In this document: one piece after another, positions 40,691 to 51,397 of the stretch
How positions within the stretch are numbered: the first letter of the stretch is position 1
Layout: each line of letters starts with the position of its first letter
DNA from: Andalucia godoyi
Taxonomy: Eukaryota; Discoba; Jakobea; Jakobida; Andaluciidae
DNA: 64,000 nt
NCBI GenBank assembly: GCA_009859145.1
Contig: VRVR01000007.1
Span: forward strand, 186,001 to 250,000
Direction: 5' to 3'
Translations under genes and position numbers: made by a program
The notes under the pieces: generated by a model
Databases searched by the model: none
What the model saw: only the letters and a program-made list of their open reading frames with translations
Told to the model about the DNA's origin: nothing

Positions 40691-43423
40691 AACACGGCGT
40701 GTTCCAAATGGTCGCCTAACTTTCCCAGAGATGCACGCGAATTGGATAACAAGGCAGACAGCAACGATTTTCTTTCTTCAACCTGAATGACCAGCAAGGG
40801 GAAAATATGCAACAAGAGGATTAGTTAGCAGTTCCACATTAAAAAAGGAACAAAAACAAACAACAAAATAAAATATAAATAAATAGATAGAGTATCTGGA
40901 ATACATACTGGGAGCTCGAGTGACTGAACAGGACACGGGTCTTGTACGAGAATGTCTAGGAGTTTCAGAAAACTCTTAGAAAATATCTCTGCTGATTCTC
41001 GCTCTGCAAAGTACATGAAAAGATCGCTCAAGATACTCTTGATCAACGGCACATTCTTCTCAAGCAAGAAGAGTCCAGGAAGGAATCCCCAAACTACTTG
41101 TAACGTGGATTGATCAGACAAGGGCAATCTACTGGGCTTTGTGATTTTCGATGCAAGTTTGCTGACGACAGATATCCTATGAAACAAAGGAGGGAGCTCA
41201 CACAATCGATGGTGGTGTCCCAAATAATAGATACTAGATTTCCCCTGCGAGGCACTGTATACCAGTCCCCCGTTGGTGATGACAACAACTCGATCGCCAT
41301 CAACGGACCAAAACTCAGAAATCTCTTCGACCGTTTTGCAAAACACACACGGATAGAATTGACAATGGCGCGTGTCATCGAGGCATATGAATTGAACAAC
41401 CGGTCCTCCTGGCTTCATTGACGAAAGTCCGACACATGGAGCTTTGTTAATTAGTGAAAATCGAAGGTCTCCAATGTTACCGATAAATACTGGGGGAGAA
41501 ACAAGGACACCTGATAGCAAATCCCAGCAATAGAAACATGTATCGGAAACGGCACATACAAAAGAGCAAGAGGGAAATGATACACAGAAAACCCGTGTTA
41601 GTCGTTCAAAAATGACGCATTTCCAAATCTCACTCTGAGCATACAATGACAGAACCGTGCCAGTGATATCGTCTCTGAAGTACCCGCGGACAGTGTAGTC
41701 AAACGCACCATCAACAACCAACGCATCATCTTTCACAACATATGATCGACATGTAATCAATGATGAGTCGACCTTGGCGCGCTTAGATGGGGGTGCTGAT
41801 GCATCCATCACCAGACTATTGTGCACATCATTCCCAGATGCCATTCCTTGCACAACAAAACGTGAAGACAACAATCCCGACAGAGTTTCAACTTTCTTAG
41901 AACCTTCATGAACGGGAGGAGGAGTGGACACTGGAGAGGCCATTGAAGTGACGAGGATGGGGTTGATACGCTTTTTGCCGGATTTCAAAATCTCCACAGT
42001 CTGGATCGTGGAACCTGCAGGAGGCTGTGGAGCGTCAGTTTTTCCAACACTTGAAAGCAGAGCGACTGGCGTAACTGCAGAAACTTCAAAAGCATCCAAA
42101 GGGACCTTAGTGCCAGTTTCAAAACCTAGAAATCCGTCACCGTAAATCCGTCTGAACGTCAATCGCAAATCAGCTGCGTCACAGCGCTGTCCAAGAGCAT
42201 CGTCACGAAATGTGACAAGCACAACAGTGCGTGCAACAAGCAAGAGAGAGTTTCCCAGCGGGCTCCAAACAATGTCACGAACATCTTCCTTGAAGACATT
42301 GGCAAGTGAACACCATGGCTCCCGCTGAAGTAAATTGAAGATCTGGACAGAACGGTCCATGCTTCCAACTGCAAACCAAAAATAACTAGCAAATGAGTCA
42401 GAAACAGAGCGCCGAAACAATGTTTGATTGAATCTAGAGCAGACAACGGTGCTCTCGCAAGGTAACGTGACAATGCCATCATCACCAAAATGCCAGTCAT
42501 CTCCCTTTTCTTGCTCGGCTACTGTGCATTTGAGGCCGAATAACCGCACAATCTCTGTTCTTTGAACCACACATACGACCGGGGATTTGTCTTCTGGGCT
42601 ATGGACATGAGGAATGACGAGCATCTCACCTGTGGGGGACCACGATAAGCGGCTAAAGAAACTATTGCAAATCGTTTTTCTAGCCGAAAGCCAAGTTCTG
42701 GGAAGCAATAGACGCGCAGACCGATCACTGAGGCGAATAGCAACCAATCGAAAATCAGCGCCGCATGAAACAACGAACTCTCCAACAGGATCCCAGATGA
42801 CTCCCTTTGCGTGATTTTCATGTTGGAAAACGACGTCTGAAACTACATCCGGAGTCCCTTCTATTTTCCACAGGCGTACCGAACGATCAACGCCACAGCT
42901 TACAATCGATCGCGAATCGGGAGACCAAGCAATATCCACACAGTCATCCTTGTGTCCTGTCAATTGCATTTTGCAATCCCATCTTTCCGGAAGACTATGA
43001 CTATCCGTGTTCTTCATGGAAAATGCGTACAAGCGAACTGCACCATCATCCCAAGCTACTGCTAGCCATCTCCCGTCCGGGGAAAATCGAGCAGTGTTTG
43101 GGTTGTGCTGTTGCGAAATTTCTGCGAGCAAGCCTTTAGAAGAAGTTTTGTCGGAATCTTCAGGCTCTTCAAACGGCGCTGCATCCCAAATTCGAACCTT
43201 TTTGTCTGCATATACGAATCCCACATCACCAATGTTTTTGTTAGTAAATTCTCGCGAATGCTTGAGACGAAAAACATAACAGAAAAAACAAGACACGAAA
43301 CATACCTAAACCGCAAGTGACAAATCGGGAGCCATCAGGATGAAAATCTGCGGAAAATATGGACTGGCCATGGGAAATGGACCGCACCCTCCTGACAGAA
43401 AAAGGAAACGACGAATTTGCCAT
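40651..43423 (-). CDS. HIRA: HIRA histone H3.3 chaperone subunit, three exons
   Basis: The exons are 43306..43423, 40909..43205 and 40651..40782 (848 aa). Intron 1 (100 nt) has GTATGT, a perfect TACTAAC branch site and ATATGCAG; intron 2 (126 nt) has GTATGT, CTAAC and CATTCAG. Phases agree at all junctions. Splicing joins SIFSADFHPDGSRFVTCGL to DKKVRIWD, reproducing the first WD40 blade of HIRA. The WD40 domain (blades with LTGHKDDCVDIAWSPDS, KGVIWDPVGEFVVSCGAD, FAVGSMDRSVQIFN) is followed by a linker and the C-terminal Hira domain (LLSGVLVSPPVFIGNI). HIRA deposits histone H3.3 independently of replication. The C-terminus (VEERKSLLSALLSNS...DPSKI) ends in the coding part of the convergent AnmK gene, a 40-bp coding overlap. 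Confidence 0.85.
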
Positions 43424-43718
43424 AGAATGCACTCAGTCTCTTGAAAGAATCGAAAAGAAACTCCGTTCGTCTCGACTGCTCTTCTGGAATTGTGTCAAAC
43501 AAACTAGTAAGATGTGGGCAGGGAAAGAGAGAGAGAGAGACACGCGCACACACACAGAGGGGAAATGCAGCTTCCCAGAACGCATCGTCGACAAACGTCG
43601 ATGCAAGAACGGAGCCGTTCAAAAGTTGGTTGCCGACGCTTCGACCGTCGATTCCGATTTCTTTGGCCTGTTTTATTAATCACCAAACATTTAGAACTGC
43701 TATTTGACAGTTGGGTTG

Positions 43719-45090
43719 ATGAGTGGATCCTATGCGACTGCATATAGGCAGCAAAATTTGCGCCTAAAACGTGCTGAGAAGAAGGTAATTCCCGAGTTTC
43801 AAAAGAGACTCTCTGATGTGTCTGTCGATCATGGAGAGTCTCCGGGAAAACCCTATCGTGTTGTGAAGACCGTATCCACGCCTTCCAGCCGATTAGAGAA
43901 CATACTTTGGAATCTACGAACAACCGATTTGCAAGGACAGTTGTTCGGAATATCAAATCTGCTGAAGACACTTAGTCAGCATGACGGATTTCTTTTGTTC
44001 TCATCTTCCGCTTCCAATCTATGCAGATTGATCGTATGCTTCGTGAACTTTTTTAAATTTGCTTTTGTTTTGAAAAATCCAAATGCCAATTTGCATCAGT
44101 GTTTCCTAATTCTTTGGTCCGTACAAATAGGATTTTTTATGTTTGCCTTTCTCGCAGCCAGTTCTTTCTGGCGACATTCAGGTTTCTGTCCGACATCTTC
44201 ATGTTTGGCTGCGCTGCAAAATGATGACGACCGCCTGCATCGTCAAGCTGTTTCTCTTTGACAAATCTCAGTTTTTTAAAATCTTGCAAACTTCGAAATC
44301 CAGTCTTTTTGCGTTTTCGCAAATCGGATTGCGCAGACAGAGTGATCGCATCAGCATAGTCTCTTTCGCGGAGGCTCGTGGTGCAGATACTCTGCAAACG
44401 GTGCTGACCCTTTCGGATACCATGATTTCCCAGATCCTTGCGGAGGGCATTCGCTTGGATCTGGGTTTAAGGTTTTTGCTTTTTGAATCGAGCGAGTTTA
44501 TGACAGGAATTGTCAGTGTCCTTGAGGAGACGTTTGGCCAAAGGCTCTACGCTGTTTTCGAGAATGTTCCATCATTTTCTGGCATCATAAGCTTCACACG
44601 CTATCTGGATTCTGTTCCTCGAGACAGCTTAAAAGAAGTTTGTGACGTGGATGTTCGTCCACAACCTGTTTCGGTTGCCGAAATTCTCTCGGATGTATGC
44701 TCTGCTCCTGAACTGCGGTTTCTCGTGCCTCGGGAATGCAATGCAGGAGTGTTACCGGCGGTCATTCGTTGTGTACTATGGTTTTCTGATGTTGCCGCGG
44801 AGTCTTTCAGTGCAAATTCCTCCATTTCGATATGGTTTCAGGCTTTTGGAGGGAGTCTGTTGAATACCGTTGTGCTGTTGAAAGAGGTATCTGATAATGA
44901 CGAATTGTGGATTCGACAATTTGAAAAGGCTCGACTTTTTGTTCCCATTATACACTTTCTCGCGGACAAGAATGTCGAGATTCGAAGGCTAGCAGTGCGA
45001 TGGATCCATATATTGTCTCGTGCTTATGGGACGGACATCAATTCTGAACTGTCAGAGATTGCAAATTTGTTCGTCGGTAGCCACGACTAA
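43719..45090 (+). CDS. HEAT/ARM-like helical protein, two exons
   Basis: The exons are 43719..44033 and 44158..45090 (415 aa). The 124-nt intron has a GTATGC donor, a CTAAT branch-like site and a CTCGCAG acceptor, and both junctions are phase 0. The unspliced frame would run through a hydrophobic intron translation and stop. The product begins MSGSYATAYRQQNLRLKRAEKK. After a basic start it shows helical repeats (LEDILWNLRTTDLQGQ-like, FVPIIHFLADKNVEIRRLAV) of armadillo type. An importin-, SIL1- or similar scaffold relationship is possible, but I cannot assign a family. It is divergent from HIRA, about 300 bp between starts. Confidence 0.6.
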
Positions 45091-45685
45091 TCACTTCGCC
45101 GTTGCGGTCCAAAATATATTATATTAAAATCGCTTAAACTCTCGGGAGGGTCGGAGAAAGCACAAGAAACATTCCAATGAACGGGACAATCGACGAAAAC
45201 GTTGCGTTATTTTTCGACCATTCTTGTCCATAAACGGCCAATTGGAAACGTCGTACACTTTTGATGGCCTCTGTGGACGGTTTTTCATACATGCGCCTGC
45301 AATGTACTGCATAAATCCATAATTGACTCTAACTGAGTACTACTGCAATGTTGCATGGCAATCGATCTTGGGAAATGAATCGTCTAGGGTGACAGCCAGG
45401 CAGGCCCCCAGCACACACAAGTGCATGCGCCATCATAGTTTCGCGCATAAAGCTCGCGAAGCTGGGCGCTATGGTAAAGTCGTCGGTAGGCAGTGCGGAT
45501 TCACTGCGTTCATGCAGTTTCGAGCATGCCTCCAAGAGCGACCGACTCTCAAAACGACAAAAGAACAAGTAAAGCGCGAAATTCTGAAAAAGAGACTTCG
45601 TTATTATTTAGTTTGGACTGGACCGGAAAACGCCACAACGCTGTGGTTTCAAGCATTTTTTGTTATTGTAAAGACGATGAAAACG

Positions 45686-46379
45686 ACACTAACCACGGAT
45701 AATCATCGCTGATCACCCATAATCAATGCTGCGACCCAACAAAATGCATGGCATTGATTGGGAAGGGGGTAGGCCCCAACACGCCCCTCGGCATGAGAGA
45801 CGTTCCTAGGATAGATGTAGATGCTGCGCGCGCCGTTCCAATCGCGGTCGATCGTGCATTTGCACAATGGGCAACAAAGCACCTTGTTTCCATACAACTT
45901 GCGATGGATTTCCTCCGCAACGGCCGCACGCTTTAGACGTGTACACCTCCGTCACAAGTCACAATCGACACCTGCCGCCCCGCGAATTCGCGCGATTTTT
46001 GCAGAGCAGCCACTGCTGGAATTGATAATGGCCCCATGTCAATACCTGCCGCGCAGTTGTCGCCTTGGCGATCTTTCCTGGCGACGGCCCAACGCCGGAA
46101 GGTGGCGGTGGAGATTGTCACAGGTCTTGCGCAGCGTTGCGGACGTGACATACATGGTGCATTGCATGGACAATAACAACAAAAATAAAAATAAGAAATG
46201 AGCGTCGCTGTGCGAGAATGCAACGCGGCGGCGTGTTTATAGGGATTTCATGATCAAAATGGGACGAAACGAATCGGGCATCGTGTGACGGAGCTGTGAA
46301 GATAGCAAACACATGCGCATGGCGCGTGGCAGTGGTTCTGTTTACGTGCGCTTTAGATTGCTTCATCATATCGCAATAA
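45686..46379 (-). mobile_element. Fanzor element fragment, copy F1
   Basis: 694 bp, about 99% identical to the plus-strand copy at 61743..62432. I see three substitutions and two small indels (a 5-nt one in an AT-rich tract and a 1-nt one). The left edge lies near TTATYGCGATATGATG. The right edge stops at TTAGTGT, about 10 bp short of the ACAATGTAGG end found in the other copies. It contains the C-terminal part of a Fanzor nuclease with several frameshifts and a hairpin-forming 3' part (45716..45762). It sits alone in an otherwise gene-free 1.65-kb spacer. Confidence 0.85.
45703..46156 (-). pseudogene. Fanzor (TnpB-like RNA-guided nuclease) C-terminal pseudogene, copy F1
   Basis: Read across frames in order, the sequence gives a helix TLRKTCDNLHRHLPAL, then ARQVLTWGHYQFQQWL, KSREFAGRQVSIVT, EVYTSKACGRCG and KLYGNKVLCCPLC...DRDWNGARSIYI. 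This is the Fanzor/TnpB order: RuvC-II-side helices, the TSK-CxxC half and CxxC half of the zinc ribbon, and the RuvC-III DRD-x-NGAR motif. At least four frame changes separate the pieces, two of them at extra G positions in GGAGG. The first RuvC motif and the N-terminus are absent, so no active nuclease is made. The motif match is direct; family assignment rests on the DRD-x-NGAR hallmark. Confidence 0.85.
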
Positions 46380-46744
46380 GTTGCACATGGTAATGGCATG
46401 GAGGTACAAGCTGCTCTCTCTGTGTTTCCTGCTCGACTGCGCACAAAGCAAAAAACTACAAATTCGCTTTTCCACGCGAAACGGAGAAAAATCTGCGAAA
46501 GACCAACATTTCCATCGTGACCAATCTACAGCCTGCATTTGGTGGAGTTTGTACAGCCTCGGGTGCGTCTGAGGCATGTGGGTTTTTTGGGCATGCGCAT
46601 TGAAATTTAACAGACTCCGAAAAAACACGCCATCCAGCAATTAGAAGTTCCCTTGGTCACTTCCTGAATGCGATACGCAACATGCAAGTTCTCAAAAGCC
46701 GGATGCGTCTGCGCAGCCATCAAGAAAAGGACCCTACCCGGTCA

Positions 46745-49700
46745 TTAATCGTCCTCGCGAAAAGCCGTCCCAATTTTCTCACGAACAAATGTGAAGATCA
46801 TATCACCCTCATTCAGAATAGATTCTCTTCGAGGAGTACCGTAAACATAAGGGCAAGGGGCGCCCATAAATGATCGCTGCCTATAGATACCAACAGGGAT
46901 GCATTGCTCCGTTCGCAGAGACCAACTATAAAATTCTGCATAGGTCGAGCCCACAAATTCTGAAGGCACTTCTATACGAGATATGGTGAAAATGTCATCG
47001 TCTTCTCCTGTTCGTCGTTTTTTCAAGCGTGTTCTTCTTCTGATTGTCGAGCCGAAACAGGAGGTGAGCTGGCTGAAGACATCCAAAACCTGGGGATGAA
47101 AAAATGATTGGACCATCAGCGAATCCAAGACACAGTCCACAAATGCGCGTCCACTCGCAAAGCAAGGATTGAGAAATTCGTCGGCTGGCTTCGATGCAGC
47201 ACCGAACTGTGACTGTACGTGCCCAGACATACTTTGCAGATACCGCATTGACGATCCATTCACCAACTCCACAGTTGACGCAAAACTGTCCATATCAGAA
47301 GACTTCTGCAACTTCTCGCATCTCTTCCTCCGCAATTCCAGGTATTTTTCTACGTGATGATGCGTCAAAATCGGCACAAAATCAACATAATTTCCGTATG
47401 TCTCTTCATCCATGACGGTTGATTCAAACGACGTTTGCGCTAAGCACACTACTCTAGAGGCTCCCATTATATTACATTTCTCAAGATCAAACGTATGTTG
47501 GGAAGAGCCGAAGCAAACAAACACATCGGGGAAAAGAGAAACGTTGTCCCACCATTCTGGAGTGGTGGAGTCCAAAGATGCATTTCGCGTTTCCTCAGAG
47601 GAACGCCTTCCAAAGGACGGATGGCAAAGCAAGATAATGGCAGGAGGGTTCTTGATACGCCGAGAACGTAAGGGAAGAATGAAGTGCTCGAATGCATGAG
47701 GTTCGCCACACACGATAATATGTCCTTCTTTTTCAAAGTTTTTCAAAATAATGGACTCGTCAAACGGCCGCGGTTCCAAGCAAAGCCGATACTCAGATGC
47801 CACTGACGCTGCAGAGAGCTTTATCTTCATGCGGTCCACAAGATTCTGCGCTGCATGAAGCAAAGACAATGGAACGGTCTCGGAGGGTTTGCGCAGGAAC
47901 CCGGTGGCGCCAGCATCGACATCAGCGAACTTCCTTGCCTGTGGAAATGAAACAACATCACAGAACGCAGAAGAGGACTCCGAGAGCATGCTCGTTACCG
48001 GAAGTCCTGCTGCTAGCATCTGTTGTTCAATCAAACTTACGTCCTCAAACGTCAGATTAGCAATCCGCACGCTTGTTTGCGAATCCAAAGCCAACACAAA
48101 AATGATATCATGGCCGTGAATGGTCTGTCCAAAATTCGGACAGATGAAAATATCGCCATTTTTGTCCGCAATATTTTCAGCCAGAGCATTGATTCTGCGC
48201 ATTTTCGCTTGCGATGTGGACCGAAATTTCCGACTCAACATACTTGGCAAGTCAGCATGCGAGGATGATGCAGGGAGTTGCGAAGCCGCAGATGTCGGAC
48301 CTAGATAGCCGAACACAACAACATTGAAAGCATGAAAGAGTATCTGGGCAATATCACCAAAAGTACGATTGTTGAGTGCCAGGGGAAGACGGACTGGGAA
48401 GACAGAATGCGAAAGACCAAACGTGTATTCTGACATCCAAGAATCCGGTTCGCAAACAATTCCAGGCTCCTTTCTCATCCAGCCTGACACAAGCGTAGTC
48501 AATCCCGGACAACGGCAATTCAGTGCAAGGAGGTTCAACGCAAATTCACGAACGCAAACTACATGCTGCTTATGAGAAGATGCCTGCGAGAGAAAAGGTT
48601 CGCAGGTAAAATCATTCGAAGTGTCTGCTGCCTTGGAAAACATAGACACCAGCTGGTACGCAGTCTGCGGAAGCAAAACCTGCACGTACAATTCGCAGTT
48701 GGGATCAAATGACCGGACAGAAAGCACTTTCATGACTGTTTTAGAATCTTCTTCAAAAGGGTTCTTTGAGACCTTTGCAGTCAGAAAGAAAAAACCTGCA
48801 GAATGCTTTGCAGCACACCGAATCAAATCATATTCAGAAGTTGGAGATCCTTGTAGGTACTGAACTCGCTTTCTAAAACTGCCCTCTCTCAGAAACTGTG
48901 CATCCTTTTCCGACGGTATATTTGAATTCATCGCCAACACATGAAACCTGTGACCTCCGAAGGCGGGGTGGAAAAACTCCGAGAAAAAATGACCAACTGT
49001 GTACAGTGAAGCAGGAGATGATACAACAATATGTCCGAATCCTGGAGTTCTTGTTATCGCGCCTCGGAATCGGGAATGAGTGAAGACTAAACGAACAAGA
49101 TGACCAGATTGGACAGGCACAATGATCATCATCGACAGAACAAAGCAAATTGTAAACAATCTCCCCTCAGCACTTCGAGGAACAATGTCCCCAAACCCAA
49201 CAGTTGCTCCAGTAATGACGATGAAATAGACGGAATTGAAAAAAGTAATTTGAGTTTTCGAAGGAGGAGCAAGAACCCCGAAATCGACGCTCTCATCATC
49301 GAACGAATTCTCGACAATTTGAAAGATTCCTGCGGAACAAAATATCAAACAGAACACACTGACGAGCATCACAAAAACTTGCTGATGAATTGTCTCATTA
49401 TCGAGCACACCATAGCCGAAATTCAAAAATCGATGCACTCGGAGAATCCTGAACAAACGCAGAATGCGAAATGTCCGCAGAAATACGAGAGAGAAATCTG
49501 AAGACGATGTAATCACAAGTAGTGCAGGAAGGATTGTTAACAAGTCAATAATTGAACGAAATTTGCAGACGAATTGAAGACGGGATGACGCAGAATAGAA
49601 TTGAATGCCATAATCCAGTGCAAAAAAGAAAACGAGAACACCTTCACAAATGTCAAAGGAAAACGGAGCGGGATCCATGTACGTCGAGGCGACATACAGA

Positions 49701-49903
49701 CTGGATGCTATGACCGAAATTGCAATTTGAAAGGAATCCCATATGAACCCAAGTATCGTAAATTTGAACAGGAAGTGCACATATTCCCGCGTGCTTCGTT
49801 TCCTTTCCGATGGCTTCGCAGACAAGACGGAAACCGTCAAAAATCTTGATTTGCGATCGTATGTCCTTTCTAGGTACAATAGATCCACACTGTCAAAAGA
49901 CAT
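46745..49903 (-). CDS. Slo/BK-like potassium channel with RCK domains
   Basis: The product is 1052 aa from the first ATG 49903 (MSFDSVDLLYLERTY). Six membrane segments lie in the N-terminal ~270 residues, with a voltage-sensor-like S4 (FLRTFRILRLFRILRVHRFL). The pore has selectivity filter TVGFGD (234-239). Two large cytosolic RCK-like halves follow (HIVVSSPASLYTVGHF; HIIVCGEPHAFEHFILPL). This is the architecture of Ca2+- or Na+-gated Slo channels. The filter has Phe where most Slo channels have Tyr, as in some other K+ channel families. No obvious acidic Ca-bowl was seen, so the gating ligand is uncertain. It is expected in the plasma or ciliary membrane. An additional 5' exon is possible because the frame remains open upstream. 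Confidence 0.85.
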   Translation of the reverse strand: MSFDSVDLLYLERTYDRKSRFLTVSVLSAKPSERKRSTREYVHFLFKFTILGFIWDSFQIAISVIASSLYVASTYMDPAPFSFDICEGVLVFFFALDYGIQFYSASSRLQFVCKFRSIIDLLTILPALLVITSSSDFSLVFLRTFRILRLFRILRVHRFLNFGYGVLDNETIHQQVFVMLVSVFCLIFCSAGIFQIVENSFDDESVDFGVLAPPSKTQITFFNSVYFIVITGATVGFGDIVPRSAEGRLFTICFVLSMMIIVPVQSGHLVRLVFTHSRFRGAITRTPGFGHIVVSSPASLYTVGHFFSEFFHPAFGGHRFHVLAMNSNIPSEKDAQFLREGSFRKRVQYLQGSPTSEYDLIRCAAKHSAGFFFLTAKVSKNPFEEDSKTVMKVLSVRSFDPNCELYVQVLLPQTAYQLVSMFSKAADTSNDFTCEPFLSQASSHKQHVVCVREFALNLLALNCRCPGLTTLVSGWMRKEPGIVCEPDSWMSEYTFGLSHSVFPVRLPLALNNRTFGDIAQILFHAFNVVVFGYLGPTSAASQLPASSSHADLPSMLSRKFRSTSQAKMRRINALAENIADKNGDIFICPNFGQTIHGHDIIFVLALDSQTSVRIANLTFEDVSLIEQQMLAAGLPVTSMLSESSSAFCDVVSFPQARKFADVDAGATGFLRKPSETVPLSLLHAAQNLVDRMKIKLSAASVASEYRLCLEPRPFDESIILKNFEKEGHIIVCGEPHAFEHFILPLRSRRIKNPPAIILLCHPSFGRRSSEETRNASLDSTTPEWWDNVSLFPDVFVCFGSSQHTFDLEKCNIMGASRVVCLAQTSFESTVMDEETYGNYVDFVPILTHHHVEKYLELRRKRCEKLQKSSDMDSFASTVELVNGSSMRYLQSMSGHVQSQFGAASKPADEFLNPCFASGRAFVDCVLDSLMVQSFFHPQVLDVFSQLTSCFGSTIRRRTRLKKRRTGEDDDIFTISRIEVPSEFVGSTYAEFYSWSLRTEQCIPVGIYRQRSFMGAPCPYVYGTPRRESILNEGDMIFTFVREKIGTAFREDD

Positions 49904-49990
49904 TGCACACAAAGACGTTCGTCAATCTGCTCCTGAGGATATCTCTCACAAGAATCGTCTGGGCAAACATGTACCTCTCTGTATAACCCT

Positions 49991-50588
49991 CCAACCCAAA
50001 TCGTCTTGTGGGACGGCAGCGAATATCATCGGATAGCACGGCTGAGTTGACAACCGTCGACATTGCTGTTGAATGAACGCCGACCTTTTTCTTCTGCAGA
50101 CTGCTGCTGCTGCTGCTGCTGATTGTTGTTGTTGTTGTTGTTGTCACGGCGTAGGTGTGCAGGTCGAGGCCCAATGAGACACTGTCGGATATTGACAACC
50201 AATTCCTTGTAATCGATGATTCCTCCCCCGCAGCCTCTCTCTCTCTCTCACTGTGGCGCACACCATTGCCAATCAACAACAAAAAAAAATAATCCAATAT
50301 CCGCTCGGAATGGCAATAATGAAGCTCGTTAAAATTCCAAGTTTTTCCCTGGTTCCCAAGGTCCAAACGGTTCCAACGAGTGCACTAATTCATCCATTCG
50401 AGAGCTCTGAACAGGAAATAGGTTGTTTCTGTTTTGGGGTGCGCAGACCCACGGAGGTCCCGCTCAAAAGGGGGAACTCATTGGATGGGCGCTGATGCGG
50501 ATTTACAACGTCCCTTTACGCCAAAAAAGTCTGTCTGAGACGCAGCATGCGAGCTAAATGTTTGGAGAGAGGTTTGGATCGGAGGGTA
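49991..50588 (+). repeat. Dispersed repeat, copy B (with insertions)
   Basis: Colinear with 13372..13606 but interrupted twice: about 105 bp at 50050-50155, which includes (CTG)n and (TTG)n tracts, and about 268 bp at 50220-50487. The second insertion is bordered by GATG on both sides, a possible short target-site duplication. The remaining spacer up to 51397 is AT-rich, with T-runs and no recognisable gene. Confidence 0.7.
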
Positions 50589-51397
50589 GTACTTTATCAG
50601 TAGCTTCTCAGCGTGGTCCTTGCGAACTTTGAAGAGCGGAATAGTCCCTACTGTAAAGAAAACTAGCCCAGATCTGCACGCATCAATTGAGGCAACTTAT
50701 GGGGAGTGACATTTGCTCCTCTGACTGGTCTGGATCGCGACTTGTTGTCAGTCTAGAAACCGCACATTGAAAAAAAGAAAACGAAAAAAATTTCTTCGCT
50801 TTTACTTTCGTTTTTTTCTTTCTGTGGCTTCATCGGTTGCTTCGCAGTGCTGGCGTGTTCCTGGTCCATCTGTATGTTATTCTAAGTGAACAAAAAAAGA
50901 GTTTCTTCGCGCCTCAACATCTTCTGAATAGTTTAGTATCCACGAAGATTTTTTTGGTTTGCTGCGCGGAACATCTTCTGGTCTTCACTTTCCTTGGTGA
51001 TGTGATTGATTGTCATCATTTCGGCATTAACTGACCTCAAATTTTTTTTTACAAATATTTTCTTTTAGTGTAGCGTCTCTTTTTGCTAGGCCAATTCTCG
51101 GTAGCACCGTCTCTCTTTGTGGGGATGTGATCCGTATGTATCAGCGGTCTTTTTTCCTGGTTGATGTACGCGTGTGATTGGAATGAGGAGAAAACAGATA
51201 GGGACATCTGATCCATATCCATTCAATATAGCCCATGAAGATTTATCTAAAATAGATGACGAGACTGACCTTTCACATGCGTCATATCCACCTTTTTTAT
51301 TCAGTGGCGTTTTCGTTTTCATTTCATTTTCTCACGTTTTTCGTTTTTCTATTGTTTGTTTTTGTAGATCTCGAAGCCAATTTCAATAAACATTCTG
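50589..51397. other. Intergenic spacer, no gene seen
   Basis: AT-rich sequence with several T and A runs. Open frames under 80 codons lack domains. Confidence 0.4.
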
